DNA from: Minisyncoccota bacterium
Lineage (GTDB): Bacteria; Patescibacteriota; Microgenomatia; PFEM01; JAFGMK01
NCBI GenBank assembly: GCA_016927565.1
Contig: JAFGMK010000006.1
Coordinates: 101,942-150,754 of the forward strand
DNA length: 48,813 nt
Direction of reading: 5' to 3'
Part shown: piece after piece, positions 15,740 through 24,488 of the stretch
Layout of the letters: every line of letters begins with the position of its first letter
How positions within the stretch are numbered: the stretch's first letter is position 1
The notes under the pieces: generated by a model
The model's database searches: none
Seen by the model: the letters and a program-made list of their open reading frames with translations, nothing else
Told to the model about the DNA's origin: nothing
Position numbers and translations under genes: made by a program

Positions 15740-17092
15740 ATGGCAAGTTGCCGCAAAAACCCGGATGTGATTATTGTCGGCGCTGGTCCGGCCGGACTCT
15801 TCGCCGCTTATGAATTGGTGAAAAAAGATCCCAAACTTTCGGTTTTGATCCTGGAGCAGGGAGCTGAGCTTTCAAAGAGGAAAAAAACTGAAACCCTAAG
15901 AGGGATTGGCGGTGCGGGGACTTTTTCCGACGGCAAACTTCACTTCACTCCAGTGCTTTCTCACGAAAAACTTTTGGATCTTTTTGAGGTGAATCGTTAC
16001 CAAAAACTGGTAAATTATGTAGAAAAGCTTTTTTTAAACTTCGGCGTGAGCGGCGAAGCAACTCCCAAAAACAATTCTCAGGTATTTGATTTAGTCAAAA
16101 ATTGTCAGCGAAAAGGAGTTCATCTGTATTTACGGAAATGCCGCCATGTGGGCAGCGATAAACTTCCGAAAGTAATCGGTAATTTAGTTTCTTTTCTTAA
16201 AAATAAAGGGGTAAAGCTGATCTGCAACACCCGGATTAAAGAAATTCTGACTGAGGCTGGCCAAATTATAGGTTTAAAAAACAATCGCCGGATTTATCGA
16301 GCAAAAAACTATCTGATTGCTCCCGGCCGGGTTGGCACCAGCTGGCTTCAACAACAAGCCCGCAAAATTGGTTTGGAATATTCTTATCAGAAAGTGGAAA
16401 TCGGAATGAGAATTGAATTTCCGGCAGGAATCATGGAAGAACACTCGCGAATCATGCACGAAAACATTTACTCGGTTCAGGCGCCGACTTATGACGATGT
16501 GGTGCGGAGTTTTTGTCCTTGTCCAAACGGTTATGTGGCAATTGAAAACTACGGAGATTATGTCTCGGTTAACGGCTATTCTGATTCCAAGCTTAATTCA
16601 ACCAATTCCAACTTTGATCTTTCAACTGTAGTCCAATTAACTGAACCGGTGGAAAACACAACTGATTATGCAATTGCAATCGCCAAAATCACCACCGGCA
16701 TCGGCGGCGGAAAGCCGCTGATTCAGAGGCTGGCTGACTTAAGAGCCGGCCGGCGAAGTACCTGGAATCGAATCAAAAAAAGTTACGTGACGCCAACTTT
16801 AAAAGAGGTAACGCCGGGAGATATCTCGATGGCTTACCCTCACCGGTTGGTAACCGACATTTTGGAAGGCCTCCAGATAATTGACAGAGTTTTGCCGGGA
16901 CTTGATAGCAGCGCAACTCTGCTTTACGCGCCGGAAATAAAGCTTCGGGGAAACCGGATAAAAATTAACAAAAAAATGCAAACTAAATTTAAAAATCTCT
17001 TTGTGGCCGGTGACGGGGCCGGCACTTCAGGCAACATTGTCGGAGCAGCAGTCTCAGGAATTTTGGCTGCGCGGGGAATCCTGCAGCAGTGA
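15740..17092 (+). CDS. FAD-dependent oxidoreductase, COG2509 type
   Basis: The 450-residue protein begins with the Rossmann FAD motif VIIVGAGPAGLFAAYEL (about 9-25), an acidic residue closing the second strand (LILEQG), then GGAGTFSDGKLHF. A central RSFCPCPNGYV motif and the C-terminal NLFVAGDGAGTSGNIVGAA complete the layout of the 'uncharacterised FAD-dependent dehydrogenase' family. The substrate is unknown; relatives resemble thiazole- and geranylgeranyl-reductase-like flavoproteins. I use the ATG at 15740 rather than the adjoining TTG. It is a single gene with no clear partner. Confidence 0.85.
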   Translation: MASCRKNPDVIIVGAGPAGLFAAYELVKKDPKLSVLILEQGAELSKRKKTETLRGIGGAGTFSDGKLHFTPVLSHEKLLDLFEVNRYQKLVNYVEKLFLNFGVSGEATPKNNSQVFDLVKNCQRKGVHLYLRKCRHVGSDKLPKVIGNLVSFLKNKGVKLICNTRIKEILTEAGQIIGLKNNRRIYRAKNYLIAPGRVGTSWLQQQARKIGLEYSYQKVEIGMRIEFPAGIMEEHSRIMHENIYSVQAPTYDDVVRSFCPCPNGYVAIENYGDYVSVNGYSDSKLNSTNSNFDLSTVVQLTEPVENTTDYAIAIAKITTGIGGGKPLIQRLADLRAGRRSTWNRIKKSYVTPTLKEVTPGDISMAYPHRLVTDILEGLQIIDRVLPGLDSSATLLYAPEIKLRGNRIKINKKMQTKFKNLFVAGDGAGTSGNIVGAAVSGILAARGILQQ

Positions 17093-17149
17093 GGAAAATT
17101 GTTCCGGCTCATTATCGGGTTCGTTAAACTCTCAACAGATAATCAGATC

Positions 17150-17182
17150 AAAAAAACCGCCTCCCTTTTGGGAGAGAAGCGG
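17150..17182 (-). terminator. Intrinsic terminator of the 47-residue membrane protein gene
   Basis: On the minus strand GCCGC-TTCT-CTCCC-AAAA-GGGAG-GCGG is followed by seven T, a textbook Rho-independent terminator. It lies about 20 bp after the stop of the small ORF at 17203 and supports that ORF as a real transcription unit. Confidence 0.8.
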
Positions 17183-17202
17183 CTTCTATTCAAATGGTGT
17201 TT

Positions 17203-17346
17203 TTACCTTTTGGTCCTTTTAGTTTTTTTAACTATTTCTCCTAAGAGAGAGCAGATCAGGCAGTAACCCCCGATTAGAAAAAGAAGATACCCTTTAATAA
17301 TCAAGAAAAGCAGGTCGGAAAAGGGTTTAGCAAAAAGCCTGACCAT
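17203..17346 (-). CDS. 47-residue single-span membrane protein
   Basis: This short gene encodes MVRLFAKPFSDLLFLIIK, a hydrophobic stretch through residue 35 (LLFLIGGYCLICSLLG), and a basic tail KKTKRTKR. The positive C-terminus predicts one membrane helix with its tail in the cytoplasm. Upstream on the same strand is AAAGGAGG, with a second GAGG abutting the ATG, and downstream a strong terminator. I know no family. Membrane-anchored regulators, phage-like lysis peptides and type I toxins all look like this, and nothing decides between them. Confidence 0.55.
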   Translation of the reverse strand: MVRLFAKPFSDLLFLIIKGYLLFLIGGYCLICSLLGEIVKKTKRTKR

Positions 17347-17397
17347 CCTCGTCTGATCACCTCCTTTCCGAAAATAATATTTTTAATCTCGTCAGCA

Positions 17398-17568
17398 TCA
17401 ACACAGGCAACTGAAATTTGATTTGGCAGTTCTTTTTTTTAAAATCAATTTTATTTTAGCTCCTGGAAGCACCTCCTGCTTGAGTCCAATCTCAGCAGAA
17501 ACTAGTCTTTTAGGTTGGGGAAAACTGAGCTTTCTGAGCGGGATAAAACGGGATAGATTTGTTATCAT
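17398..17568 (-). CDS. Possible 56-residue protein
   Basis: A minus-strand frame from the ATG at 17568 encodes a basic product with an alternating hydrophobic pattern (RLVSAEIGLKQEVLPG, then AKIKLILKKR) and ends CLC. It could be a small beta-rich protein, but it has no ribosome binding site and no recognisable domain. It lies just upstream of the 47-residue membrane gene in the same direction, so the two could be co-transcribed. Treat as tentative. Confidence 0.2.
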   Translation of the reverse strand: MITNLSRFIPLRKLSFPQPKRLVSAEIGLKQEVLPGAKIKLILKKRTAKSNFSCLC

Positions 17569-17575
17569 GTAAAAA

Positions 17576-19279
17576 ATGACTTTAAAAATTATCGACTGCT
17601 TAACTCCATTTTTTGAGCTGGTTGAAAAAAAAGACAAAATTAACTGGTCGGAAATTCCCTTCGGTCAAATCAACAAAATTTTTTATCGTCAGCTTGAGGC
17701 TAAGGCGTTAACTGCTCAGTTAGCGTTGAAATTTAAAAAATACCTGATTAAGATCAAATCACTCGGCTACAACGGCGTTATTCTCGATGATTTGGCCCAT
17801 ATGGTCAATTTGCCTTTTCTTAATAAAAGGCATCAAAAAATTCTGACCAATTTTCGACAATTGTATTCCCGTCTAATTAAAATCTGCCGCCAGGCAGACA
17901 TTGAAGTGTGGGTCAATACTGATTATATGTTTTCCAACAAACAAATTGAAAAATACTGCCAAGCCAAAAAAATCTCCCGGGCAGCCATTTTTAAGCTCTA
18001 TTTAAGGAAGATTTTCAAGGAATATCCGGTTGCCGGCATAATTGTCAGAATCGGCGAGAGCGATGGAACTGATGTCAAGGATATTTTTAAAAGCAAACTG
18101 GCAATCAGAAAACCAGAAGAACTAAACAGTTTTTTAAAAGAAATCCTGCCGGTTTTTGAAAAAAGCGGCAAGTATTTAATTTTAAGAACCTGGACAGTCG
18201 GCGCTTACCAAATCGGAGATTTGATGTGGAACAAAAAAACTTTTCTGGAAAGCTTCAAGCAAATCAGGAACCGGCAATTAATCATTTCTCTTAAACCGGC
18301 AGAGGCTGATTTTTTCAAATACCTTGAATTATCAAAGATATTTTTTTTAACTGATCATCAGAAAATGTTAGAACTTCAAGCCAGAAGAGAATATGATGGC
18401 TTCGGCCAAATACCAAACTTTATCGGCTGGCAATATTACCGATATCTCCGACAACTCAAGGACAGAAAAGACATTATCGGGATCAGCGTCTGGTGTCAGG
18501 GCGGCGGCTGGTCTTATTTCAAAGATCTCACTTTCGGCAAAAACAGCTCTATCTGGAACGAGCTGAACACCTATGCTATTTTAGAGCTTTTGAAAACAGC
18601 CTCCGAACCGGCGGCGATTATTCGAAAATTTTTTGAATCAAGAAGTGCCTGCCAAAAAAAAGAGATTGTCGAGATTCTCGAACTGTTCGAACAATGCTTC
18701 CGACAATTGTACTATGACCTGGCTGATCAGCAGTTTTATTTCAGAAGGATCAGAGTGCCTCCCGTAATCAGTGTTTGGTGGCAAACTATTTCCGTCAACA
18801 GTCTGACCATGGCTATCTTTCAGACATTTAATCAAAACTTTTCTCCGAATCAGGCGGAAAAAATTATTCGGCAGCTAAAACAAAAAAAGCAAAAATTAAA
18901 AAAAACAGTACTATATCCGTCCCTAAATTTCGGCTGCCGGACAATGGAACTGATCTTTTTAACCAGACAATATATGCGGCTTCCAGGTCAAATAAACTAC
19001 ACCAAGCTGATAAATTACTATCAAAAATATTCCCGCCAATACCCAACTCATTACCAATTGGAGATCCAAAAACCCGGCCTGAATAGCCGGATAAAGCTGG
19101 AAATGGCCAAGTTACTAAGCAAAATCCTTATCAGGAAACAACAAGATTACCGCTTGATCGATCGGGTTTTATTATCTCCACCAGCCGCGAAAATTTTATT
19201 ATTTTTTGGCAAAAGACTGGATTTTCTGCCATCATTTGTCAATAAAGAGGCCATGCCAATCGAAAAGATCCTCAGCTAG
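17576..19279 (+). CDS. Probable (beta/alpha)8-barrel protein, glycoside-hydrolase-like
   Basis: The 567-residue protein has the look of a TIM-barrel glycosidase: GYNGVILDDLAHMVN (about 64-78), ADIEVWVNTDYMF, AGIIVRIGESDGTDV (about 152-166), KYLILRTWTVGAY, then FGQIPNFIGWQYYRYL and IIGISVWCQGGGWS. The order of strand-end acidic and aromatic residues, with candidate acids Glu in RIGESDG and Asp in LDD, resembles alpha-glucuronidase-type (GH67) barrels, but I cannot assign a family. A helical C-terminal third follows. No signal peptide is visible, so it may act inside the cell. It has no partner genes. Confidence 0.45.
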   Translation: MTLKIIDCLTPFFELVEKKDKINWSEIPFGQINKIFYRQLEAKALTAQLALKFKKYLIKIKSLGYNGVILDDLAHMVNLPFLNKRHQKILTNFRQLYSRLIKICRQADIEVWVNTDYMFSNKQIEKYCQAKKISRAAIFKLYLRKIFKEYPVAGIIVRIGESDGTDVKDIFKSKLAIRKPEELNSFLKEILPVFEKSGKYLILRTWTVGAYQIGDLMWNKKTFLESFKQIRNRQLIISLKPAEADFFKYLELSKIFFLTDHQKMLELQARREYDGFGQIPNFIGWQYYRYLRQLKDRKDIIGISVWCQGGGWSYFKDLTFGKNSSIWNELNTYAILELLKTASEPAAIIRKFFESRSACQKKEIVEILELFEQCFRQLYYDLADQQFYFRRIRVPPVISVWWQTISVNSLTMAIFQTFNQNFSPNQAEKIIRQLKQKKQKLKKTVLYPSLNFGCRTMELIFLTRQYMRLPGQINYTKLINYYQKYSRQYPTHYQLEIQKPGLNSRIKLEMAKLLSKILIRKQQDYRLIDRVLLSPPAAKILLFFGKRLDFLPSFVNKEAMPIEKILS

Positions 19280-19380
19280 CCCAATTATTGCTCTCATTTT
19301 ACAAACTATAAACTTACCGATATCAACTCGTTCTACTCACCCGGCAAATGTTGCCTTTATAGAGTCAATATTCCCCCGGT

Positions 19381-19854
19381 CTAATTTCCACCATTCTCCT
19401 TCCTGGCAAGTTTGAGATTTTTTATTTTGACCTCATATTCCTCCCAGCCGGTCCTTTTAAAACCCAAACGCCGATACCAGCTTTGGGGAAAATTTTGGCG
19501 GGCATCGGCCAAAAGCTGAATTCCTTCCAGACCGTTTTTTTTGGCTTCCTGAACCGCCCTCTGAAGCAGGGCGGTGGCCACTCCCTGACAACGGAAATCT
19601 TTTCTTACTTGAACGCAATCAACAAATAGCAAAACCCCCTGATAATAAGGCATGGGCCGGCAGAAAATTCCCCCGAGACAACGATCCCGATCGTCAACCG
19701 CAACAAAACAATAACCGGCCGATTGGCTAGTATTCTGACGCAAATAACTGATAGCAGTCGCCGCATCCCATATAGCCTCAGACTCAGAAAAAACGTCTAC
19801 AAACAATTCTCCCATTTGGGGAAAATACTTTTCGTCAAAATTGATAATCTTCAT
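19381..19854 (-). CDS. GNAT family N-acetyltransferase
   Basis: The 157-residue protein is a typical GNAT. A central strand (YCFVAVDDRDRCLGG) leads to the acetyl-CoA loop FRCQGVATALLQRAVQEAKK (Q/R-x-x-G-x-A), and QSWYRRLGFKRTG closes the fold. The substrate is unknown. I use the ATG at 19854, with GGAGG five bases upstream, instead of the preceding TTG. It follows an RBBP9-like hydrolase gene by 10 bp, so the two form an operon. Confidence 0.88.
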   Translation of the reverse strand: MKIINFDEKYFPQMGELFVDVFSESEAIWDAATAISYLRQNTSQSAGYCFVAVDDRDRCLGGIFCRPMPYYQGVLLFVDCVQVRKDFRCQGVATALLQRAVQEAKKNGLEGIQLLADARQNFPQSWYRRLGFKRTGWEEYEVKIKNLKLARKENGGN

Positions 19855-19864
19855 CAATTCCTCC

Positions 19865-20428
19865 TTATTGGTTGTCCTTGATAATTTTTAAAAGCTCGGG
19901 AAATTTGATAAAGCCGGGGCTGGCTTCAAGATTAAAATGTTTTTTATCAGGAATAATGGTTGGCCTGACTCTTAATCTTTGGGATAAAAAATCAGTTTGT
20001 TCCCGGGAAATATAAGGATCATCCGGCGACCAGATCAGGACGATTTTCTTAACCTGGGAGCGAATTTTCTCCCAATTGTATTCCTTGGCAAACAAGCCCC
20101 GGCAACCCCAACCTTCGTCTTTATAAAAACCGGCAACTGAAACAGCCAGACCCACCTCTTTACCCGGAGGTAACTCATGCAAAAGACCAAAAACCGCCGT
20201 CGCGCCGGAACTGTGACCAATCAGGATGCTTTCCCGGTTAAAATCAAAATTTTTTAAGAAAAGCCAATATCGAGCCAGATTGGGTTCCCAAGCCTGAGGC
20301 AATTCCGGCAAAAAAACTTGGTAGTCTAATTGTTCCAATTTTTTTTTAAGCCAGGGGAACCAGTTATTAAATCTTTGTTGTTGCTTTTTCCCAAAATCAG
20401 TTCCGTGTAAAATTAGAGCATTTTTCAT
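19865..20428 (-). CDS. RBBP9/YdeN-family alpha/beta hydrolase
   Basis: The 187-residue protein has an N-terminal LILHGTDFG oxyanion strand, the nucleophile elbow GHSSGA, the acid in WSPDDPYIS and the catalytic His in DKKHFNLEA. That Ser-Asp-His order and length fit the small RBBP9-like serine hydrolases. The substrate is unknown. The ATG at 20428 has GGGAG upstream and is preferred over an in-frame TTG two codons earlier. It is the first gene of a two-gene operon with the GNAT. Confidence 0.85.
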   Translation of the reverse strand: MKNALILHGTDFGKKQQQRFNNWFPWLKKKLEQLDYQVFLPELPQAWEPNLARYWLFLKNFDFNRESILIGHSSGATAVFGLLHELPPGKEVGLAVSVAGFYKDEGWGCRGLFAKEYNWEKIRSQVKKIVLIWSPDDPYISREQTDFLSQRLRVRPTIIPDKKHFNLEASPGFIKFPELLKIIKDNQ

Positions 20429-20614
20429 TTTCAATCACTCCCGGCTAATTTCTTTAGCATGACCAGACTGGCTGTTTTTTGCCTGAGCAACTAAAGAAAG
20501 CTTATTTGTCTGTATTTTACTTTAAACAGTTTTCAGATTAAAGATAAACAATTCCAAAATCAGAGCAAAAAACCGGGGGCCAAATGATCTTTTCAGCCAA
20601 ATTTTGTCAAACTC

Positions 20615-21061
20615 CTACCGCTTTGGAGACTGTTTTTTGTGGCGGGCACGGCCGGCTTGGCCGGCTTTTCTTCTTTCCCTTGTCCGGGAATCCCGAGTCA
20701 GAAGTTTATGCTTTTTTAAAATAGTGTGGAATTTTTCCGGATTAGTTTTATCCAATGCCCTGGATAAACCATGGACTACCGCCGTTAGTTGCGATACTTT
20801 TCCTGACCCAGTCACCCGGGCTGTCAGATAGTATTTGCCTAGACAGTCACAAATTTTCAACGGCTGGGTATAATGAAATTCAGCTACTTTGCCGGGGAAA
20901 TAATCGGCAATTGGCTGATTATTAACCAGACTGGCCTGCTTCCCTTTGTAAAGCCTTACTCTGGCCGAGGCGCTTCGACGCCGGCCGACAGCGTAAACAA
21001 ACTCCCGGGAAGCTTTTTTCGGGGCTGGTTTCTTAGTCATTTTTACTTTTTTCTTCGGCAT
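20615..21061 (-). CDS. rpsI: 30S ribosomal protein uS9
   Basis: uS9 places its C-terminal tail into the decoding centre near P-site tRNA. The 148-residue product has the family core YAVGRRRSASARVRLYKG, VTGSGKVSQLTAVVHGLSRAL and the late LLTRDSRTRERRKAG. The end reads KKQSPKR rather than the common RPQFSKR, but keeps the terminal Lys-Arg that contacts tRNA. A Lys/Pro-rich N-terminal extension of about 20 residues is present. It is the last gene of the long ribosomal operon, 25 bp after rplM. Confidence 0.95.
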   Translation of the reverse strand: MPKKKVKMTKKPAPKKASREFVYAVGRRRSASARVRLYKGKQASLVNNQPIADYFPGKVAEFHYTQPLKICDCLGKYYLTARVTGSGKVSQLTAVVHGLSRALDKTNPEKFHTILKKHKLLTRDSRTRERRKAGQAGRARHKKQSPKR

Positions 21062-21086
21062 TTTTTTTGATATATGCAGTTATTAA

Positions 21087-21512
21087 TTATTTTTCACCTT
21101 TGAACTTATCTTCATAAGGATGCTTCTCATCAACAAAAACCTTTAATCTTGCCAGTCTTTTTTGCCTCAATTTATTCTTTGGCAACATTCCGGCTACGGC
21201 TTTGCGAATCACCTGCCGCGAGTCTTTTTGCAACTGCCGAGCCAGAGAAATTTCTTTAAAACCGCCCGGAAAACCCGAGTGGCGGTAATACATTTTTTTG
21301 GCTTTTTTGCCACCGGTAACTTTGATTTGGCCGGCATTAGCAGCAACCACCCAGTCACCGCAGTCAAGATGAGAAGCAAAGTAAGGCTTGTTTTTTCCCA
21401 TTAAGAGTTGAGCTATCTGAGTAGCCACCCGCCCCAGAACCTTGTCCTTAAGGTCAATTAAATGCCAGTTTCTTTTAATATCTGTCAGTCGAGGTGAATA
21501 GGTTTTTTTCAT
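21087..21512 (-). CDS. rplM: 50S ribosomal protein uL13
   Basis: From the ATG at 21512 the protein is 141 residues and starts MKKTYSPRLTDIKRNWHLID, as expected. It contains VLGRVATQIAQLLMGKNK, the YYRHSGFPGG loop and the AVAGMLPKNKL motif. An upstream in-frame start would overlap rplQ and lacks homology. It begins one base after the rplQ stop, so the two are probably translationally coupled. uL13 is an early 50S assembly protein, and rplM-rpsI adjacency is universal in bacteria. Confidence 0.95.
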   Translation of the reverse strand: MKKTYSPRLTDIKRNWHLIDLKDKVLGRVATQIAQLLMGKNKPYFASHLDCGDWVVAANAGQIKVTGGKKAKKMYYRHSGFPGGFKEISLARQLQKDSRQVIRKAVAGMLPKNKLRQKRLARLKVFVDEKHPYEDKFKGEK

Positions 21513-21513
21513 T

Positions 21514-21951
21514 TTATTTCTTTTTCGGTTCAACCTCAGCTTTTTTAGGCTGTTTTCTCTTTTTCTCTTTTGACTTTTTTGCCGGCTCTTTCTCCGGCTT
21601 ACTTACCAGTTCCAGTCTAACCAGCATTGCCCGGTCACCGCGCCGCTTGCCCAAACGAATAATCCGGGTATAGCCGCCCTCTCTCTGTTTGAATAAAGGC
21701 GCTATTTTATCAACCAGCTTATTGACCGAACCTTTGTCCTGCAAAAAAGCATGAGCTAAGCGACGAACATGGAGAGTGCCGGTTTTGGTTTTAGTTACCA
21801 ATTTTTCAAAAATCTTTCTGACTACCTTTGCCTTGCTTTCAGTTGTTTTAATCTCCTCATGTTTAATCAGAGATTTAATCAGATTCTTGAATAAGGCCTG
21901 ACGATGGTCACGGTCTCTGTTTAATTTTTTACCTGCTTGCCGATGGCGCAT
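21514..21951 (-). CDS. rplQ: 50S ribosomal protein bL17
   Basis: The 145-residue protein opens MRHRQAGKKLNRDRDHRQAL, followed by NLIKSLIKHEEIKTTESKAK, both diagnostic of bL17. RIIRLGKRRGDRAMLVRLEL completes the core near residue 115. A Lys/Glu-rich tail of about 27 residues extends beyond the usual end. The gene follows rpoA by only 4 bp, the normal alpha-operon order. bL17 lies by the peptide exit tunnel. Confidence 0.95.
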   Translation of the reverse strand: MRHRQAGKKLNRDRDHRQALFKNLIKSLIKHEEIKTTESKAKVVRKIFEKLVTKTKTGTLHVRRLAHAFLQDKGSVNKLVDKIAPLFKQREGGYTRIIRLGKRRGDRAMLVRLELVSKPEKEPAKKSKEKKRKQPKKAEVEPKKK

Positions 21952-21955
21952 ACCC

Positions 21956-22873
21956 TTATCCCTTTTTTAGAGCAACTCCTTTTTCCCGCAAAGCCGCATC
22001 TATAATTTTAATCGATTTCTCGCCTAGGTTTTTGACTTTCAAAAGATCTTCCGGAGCTACTTTAATTAAACTCTCAACCGTACCTAAGCCGCCCCTTCTC
22101 AGGGAATTGGCAATTCTGGTCGGCAAATTAAGCTCTTCCACCGCTAAAGTCATCACCTCGGAATGGATTGCTTTTTTCTTCTTCTTTTCCTGAGGCGGTT
22201 TTTTAGGTTTAACCACTTGATTAAAAAAAGCCGCCAGAATTTGAGCAGCTTCTTTGAGCACCTCAGTCGGAGTAATTGTCTTGTCAGTCGTAATCTCTAA
22301 AACCAGTCTATCCAGATCAGTCCGCCGTCCAACCCGGGTGTTTTCAACCTTATAAGCAACGTTTAGGACGGGCGTAAAAACGGCATCAATCGGAATCTCC
22401 CCCAAAACATTTCCGGATCTTCCTTCATAAGGCAAGTAGCCCACTCCCTGCTCAACCATAAAATCTATTTTTATTTTGTCTTTATTGCTGGCTAAATTAC
22501 CCAAAACCAACTCGGGATTAACAATTTTAACAGTTGAAGGAACATCAATATCCCCGGCTTTTATTTCTCCGGGGCCGGTTTTTTCCAAAGTGATTTTAAC
22601 CGGCTTCTTGCCTTGATAAGCTAACCGAATTTGCTTAATTTGTAAAATTAATTCAATTGTGTCCTCTCTTAACCCAACCATTGTCGAAAAACGGTGCTTA
22701 ATTCCTCTGATCTTAATCTGGGTTATCGCTGCCCCCGGAATACTTGAAAGCAAGACCCGCCGGAATGAGTTTCCCAGGGTATTGCCATAGCCTTTTTCTA
22801 AAGGCTCTATCACAAATTTAGCGTAATCCTGAGACTCCTTCTCCGCTTTAATAGTAAAGACAGGTTCTAACAT
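21956..22873 (-). CDS. rpoA: RNA polymerase alpha subunit
   Basis: From the ATG at 22873 (AAGGAGG upstream) the product is 305 residues. The N-terminal domain holds the dimer and assembly motifs GYGNTLGNSFRRVLLSSIPG and VGRRTDLDRLVLEI. A linker rich in Pro/Lys leads to the C-terminal helix-hairpin-helix domain (VEELNLPTRIANSLRR, VKNLGEKSI), which binds UP elements and activators. An earlier start at 22909 would overlap rpsD. Position between rpsD and rplQ is canonical. Confidence 0.97.
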   Translation of the reverse strand: MLEPVFTIKAEKESQDYAKFVIEPLEKGYGNTLGNSFRRVLLSSIPGAAITQIKIRGIKHRFSTMVGLREDTIELILQIKQIRLAYQGKKPVKITLEKTGPGEIKAGDIDVPSTVKIVNPELVLGNLASNKDKIKIDFMVEQGVGYLPYEGRSGNVLGEIPIDAVFTPVLNVAYKVENTRVGRRTDLDRLVLEITTDKTITPTEVLKEAAQILAAFFNQVVKPKKPPQEKKKKKAIHSEVMTLAVEELNLPTRIANSLRRGGLGTVESLIKVAPEDLLKVKNLGEKSIKIIDAALREKGVALKKG

Positions 22874-22886
22874 AGAAAAATCCTCC

Positions 22887-23510
22887 TTATCTTGAATAAA
22901 ACTCAACAATTAGTTCTTCATCAATTTCGACTTCGATCTCATCCCGTGCGGGCATTTTCAGCACTTTCCCCACCGCTGCTTTTTTCGATAACCAAACCGG
23001 GATTTTAATACTCTTTTCCTTTAGCGATTGTTTGACCAAATCATTCTTTAGACCTTTGGGGCTTAAAGAGATTATTTGATCCGGCTTTAACTGATAAGAA
23101 GAAATGTTAACCTTTCGATTATTGACCAGAACATGACCATGGCTGATTAGCTGTCTTGCTACTGAACGAGAGGGAACCAATCCCAAACGATAAACAACAT
23201 TATCCAGCCGGGTTTCAAGCAATTGCAATAGGGCTCCCCCGGTGCCTTCTTTTTGTTTCAGGGCTTTGTTGAAATAAGCTTTAAACTGCCGTTCCAAAAT
23301 TCCATAAAGCCTCTTAGCTTTCTGTTTCTCTCTTAGCTGCCGGCCGAAGTTTGAAGGACGGCGGTGCGATTTTATCCCGTGCTGTCCGGGAGGAACAGCC
23401 CCCTTTTTCTCCAACGGACATTTTAAGGAAGAACATCTTGAAGCTTTTAAAAAAAGCTTTGCTCCCTCTCGCCGGCAAAGCCGGCATTTGGCATCTTTAT
23501 ATCTAGCCAC
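22887..23510 (-). CDS. rpsD: 30S ribosomal protein uS4, zinc-binding form
   Basis: The 207-residue product starts with GTG, preceded by GAGGGAG. Cys9, Cys12, Cys26 and Cys31 form the zinc knot of the C+ type uS4. The S4 RNA-binding domain is seen in RLDNVVYRLGLVPSRSVARQLISHGHVLVNN. uS4 nucleates 30S assembly and in many bacteria represses the alpha operon. It lies 33 bp after rpsK. Confidence 0.97.
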   Translation of the reverse strand: MARYKDAKCRLCRREGAKLFLKASRCSSLKCPLEKKGAVPPGQHGIKSHRRPSNFGRQLREKQKAKRLYGILERQFKAYFNKALKQKEGTGGALLQLLETRLDNVVYRLGLVPSRSVARQLISHGHVLVNNRKVNISSYQLKPDQIISLSPKGLKNDLVKQSLKEKSIKIPVWLSKKAAVGKVLKMPARDEIEVEIDEELIVEFYSR

Positions 23511-23543
23511 GCTCCCTCACTTTCATTCGGCCAAATTTAAAAT

Positions 23544-23948
23544 TCATGTTCGCCTTGCCTTTCTGGGTCGAGGCCCATTGTGAGGAATCGGCGTAACATC
23601 AGCAATTAAATCCATCTTAAAGCCTGCTGCTTTTAAAGCCCGCAGAGCCGCATCTCTACCCGATCCCGGCCCTTTGATATAAATCTCCATCTCTCGGATT
23701 CCAAGCATTTTTCCTTTTTTGGCCACTGCATTCATCGCGGTCGTCGCTGCAAAAGGCGTGTGTTTCCGGGTTCCTCGAAATCCGGCTGCGCCTGTTGAGC
23801 CCCAGCAAAGCGTCTTTCCCTCGAGATCGGTGAAAGTAATAATTGTATTGTTAAAAGTAGACTGAATGTAAACCCGAGCCTTTCTTACAACTCGAGCCGG
23901 CTTAGCAGCTGATTTTTTGGCAGGCGTTTTCTCTGTTTTCTTTTTCAT
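23544..23948 (-). CDS. rpsK: 30S ribosomal protein uS11
   Basis: The 134-residue protein has a basic N-terminal tail, then VYIQSTFNNTIITFTD, GFRGTRKHTPFAA, KGPGSGRDAALRAL and the closing DVTPIPHNGPRPRK, all invariant uS11 blocks. It sits in the 30S platform near the mRNA exit site. The ATG shares one base with the rpsM stop, suggesting coupled translation. Confidence 0.97.
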   Translation of the reverse strand: MKKKTEKTPAKKSAAKPARVVRKARVYIQSTFNNTIITFTDLEGKTLCWGSTGAAGFRGTRKHTPFAATTAMNAVAKKGKMLGIREMEIYIKGPGSGRDAALRALKAAGFKMDLIADVTPIPHNGPRPRKARRT

Positions 23949-24358
23949 TAAACCTCTTTCTTTTTCTTAGTTGCCTCAATCTTAGCTAAAGCTTCTTTTT
24001 TCATTGCTCCGACCGTTAATCTTCTTCCCCGACCGGTCCGGGCATTCGATCTGGTCCTCTGACCTCTGACCGGCAAGTTCTGACTGTGACGGAGACCACG
24101 ATAACTGTTTATACTCTTAAGCCGGTCAATATCCTGATTGATCTTTTTTTTCAAAACCCCTTCAACTACCAGCTCATCAACTGCCTTCTGAAGCTTAAGA
24201 ACCTCGTCAGCAGTTAAATCTTCTACCCTTTTTTGATCAGCAATTCCGGTCTTTTCAAGAATCTCCAGAGACCGAAAATGGCCGATGCCATAAATTGCTG
24301 TCAGACCAGTCGCAAGTTTTTTCTTATCTGACAGAACTACTCCTGAGATTCTTATCAT
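23948..24358 (-). CDS. rpsM: 30S ribosomal protein uS13
   Basis: The 136-residue protein begins MIRISGVVLSDKKKLATGLT and shows the helix-hairpin-helix AIYGIGHFRS, then RHSQNLPVRGQRTRSNART, the tail that reaches the P-site tRNA and bridges to 50S. The C-terminal end is Lys-rich. It follows rpmJ by 7 bp in the usual infA-rpmJ-rpsM-rpsK order. Confidence 0.97.
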   Translation of the reverse strand: MIRISGVVLSDKKKLATGLTAIYGIGHFRSLEILEKTGIADQKRVEDLTADEVLKLQKAVDELVVEGVLKKKINQDIDRLKSINSYRGLRHSQNLPVRGQRTRSNARTGRGRRLTVGAMKKEALAKIEATKKKKEV

Positions 24359-24365
24359 GATCGCT

Positions 24366-24479
24366 TTACCCCTGCCTTTGCTTATGGCGAGGATTTTCGC
24401 AAATAATAAATATCCGGCCCCGCCGCTTAACCGTTTTACATTTCCGACATCGTTCTTTTACTGATGCTTGAACCTTCAT
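24366..24479 (-). CDS. rpmJ: 50S ribosomal protein bL36
   Basis: This 37-codon gene encodes [20 protein letters not shown] and ends [10 protein letters not shown]. Cys11, Cys14, Cys27 and His32 are the zinc ligands of the C+ form. It lies 9 bp after infA and 7 bp before rpsM. bL36 stabilises the 23S rRNA near the peptidyl-transferase base. It is easily overlooked because of its length. Confidence 0.96.
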   Translation of the reverse strand: MKVQASVKERCRKCKTVKRRGRIFIICENPRHKQRQG

Positions 24480-24488
24480 ATTTTAAAC

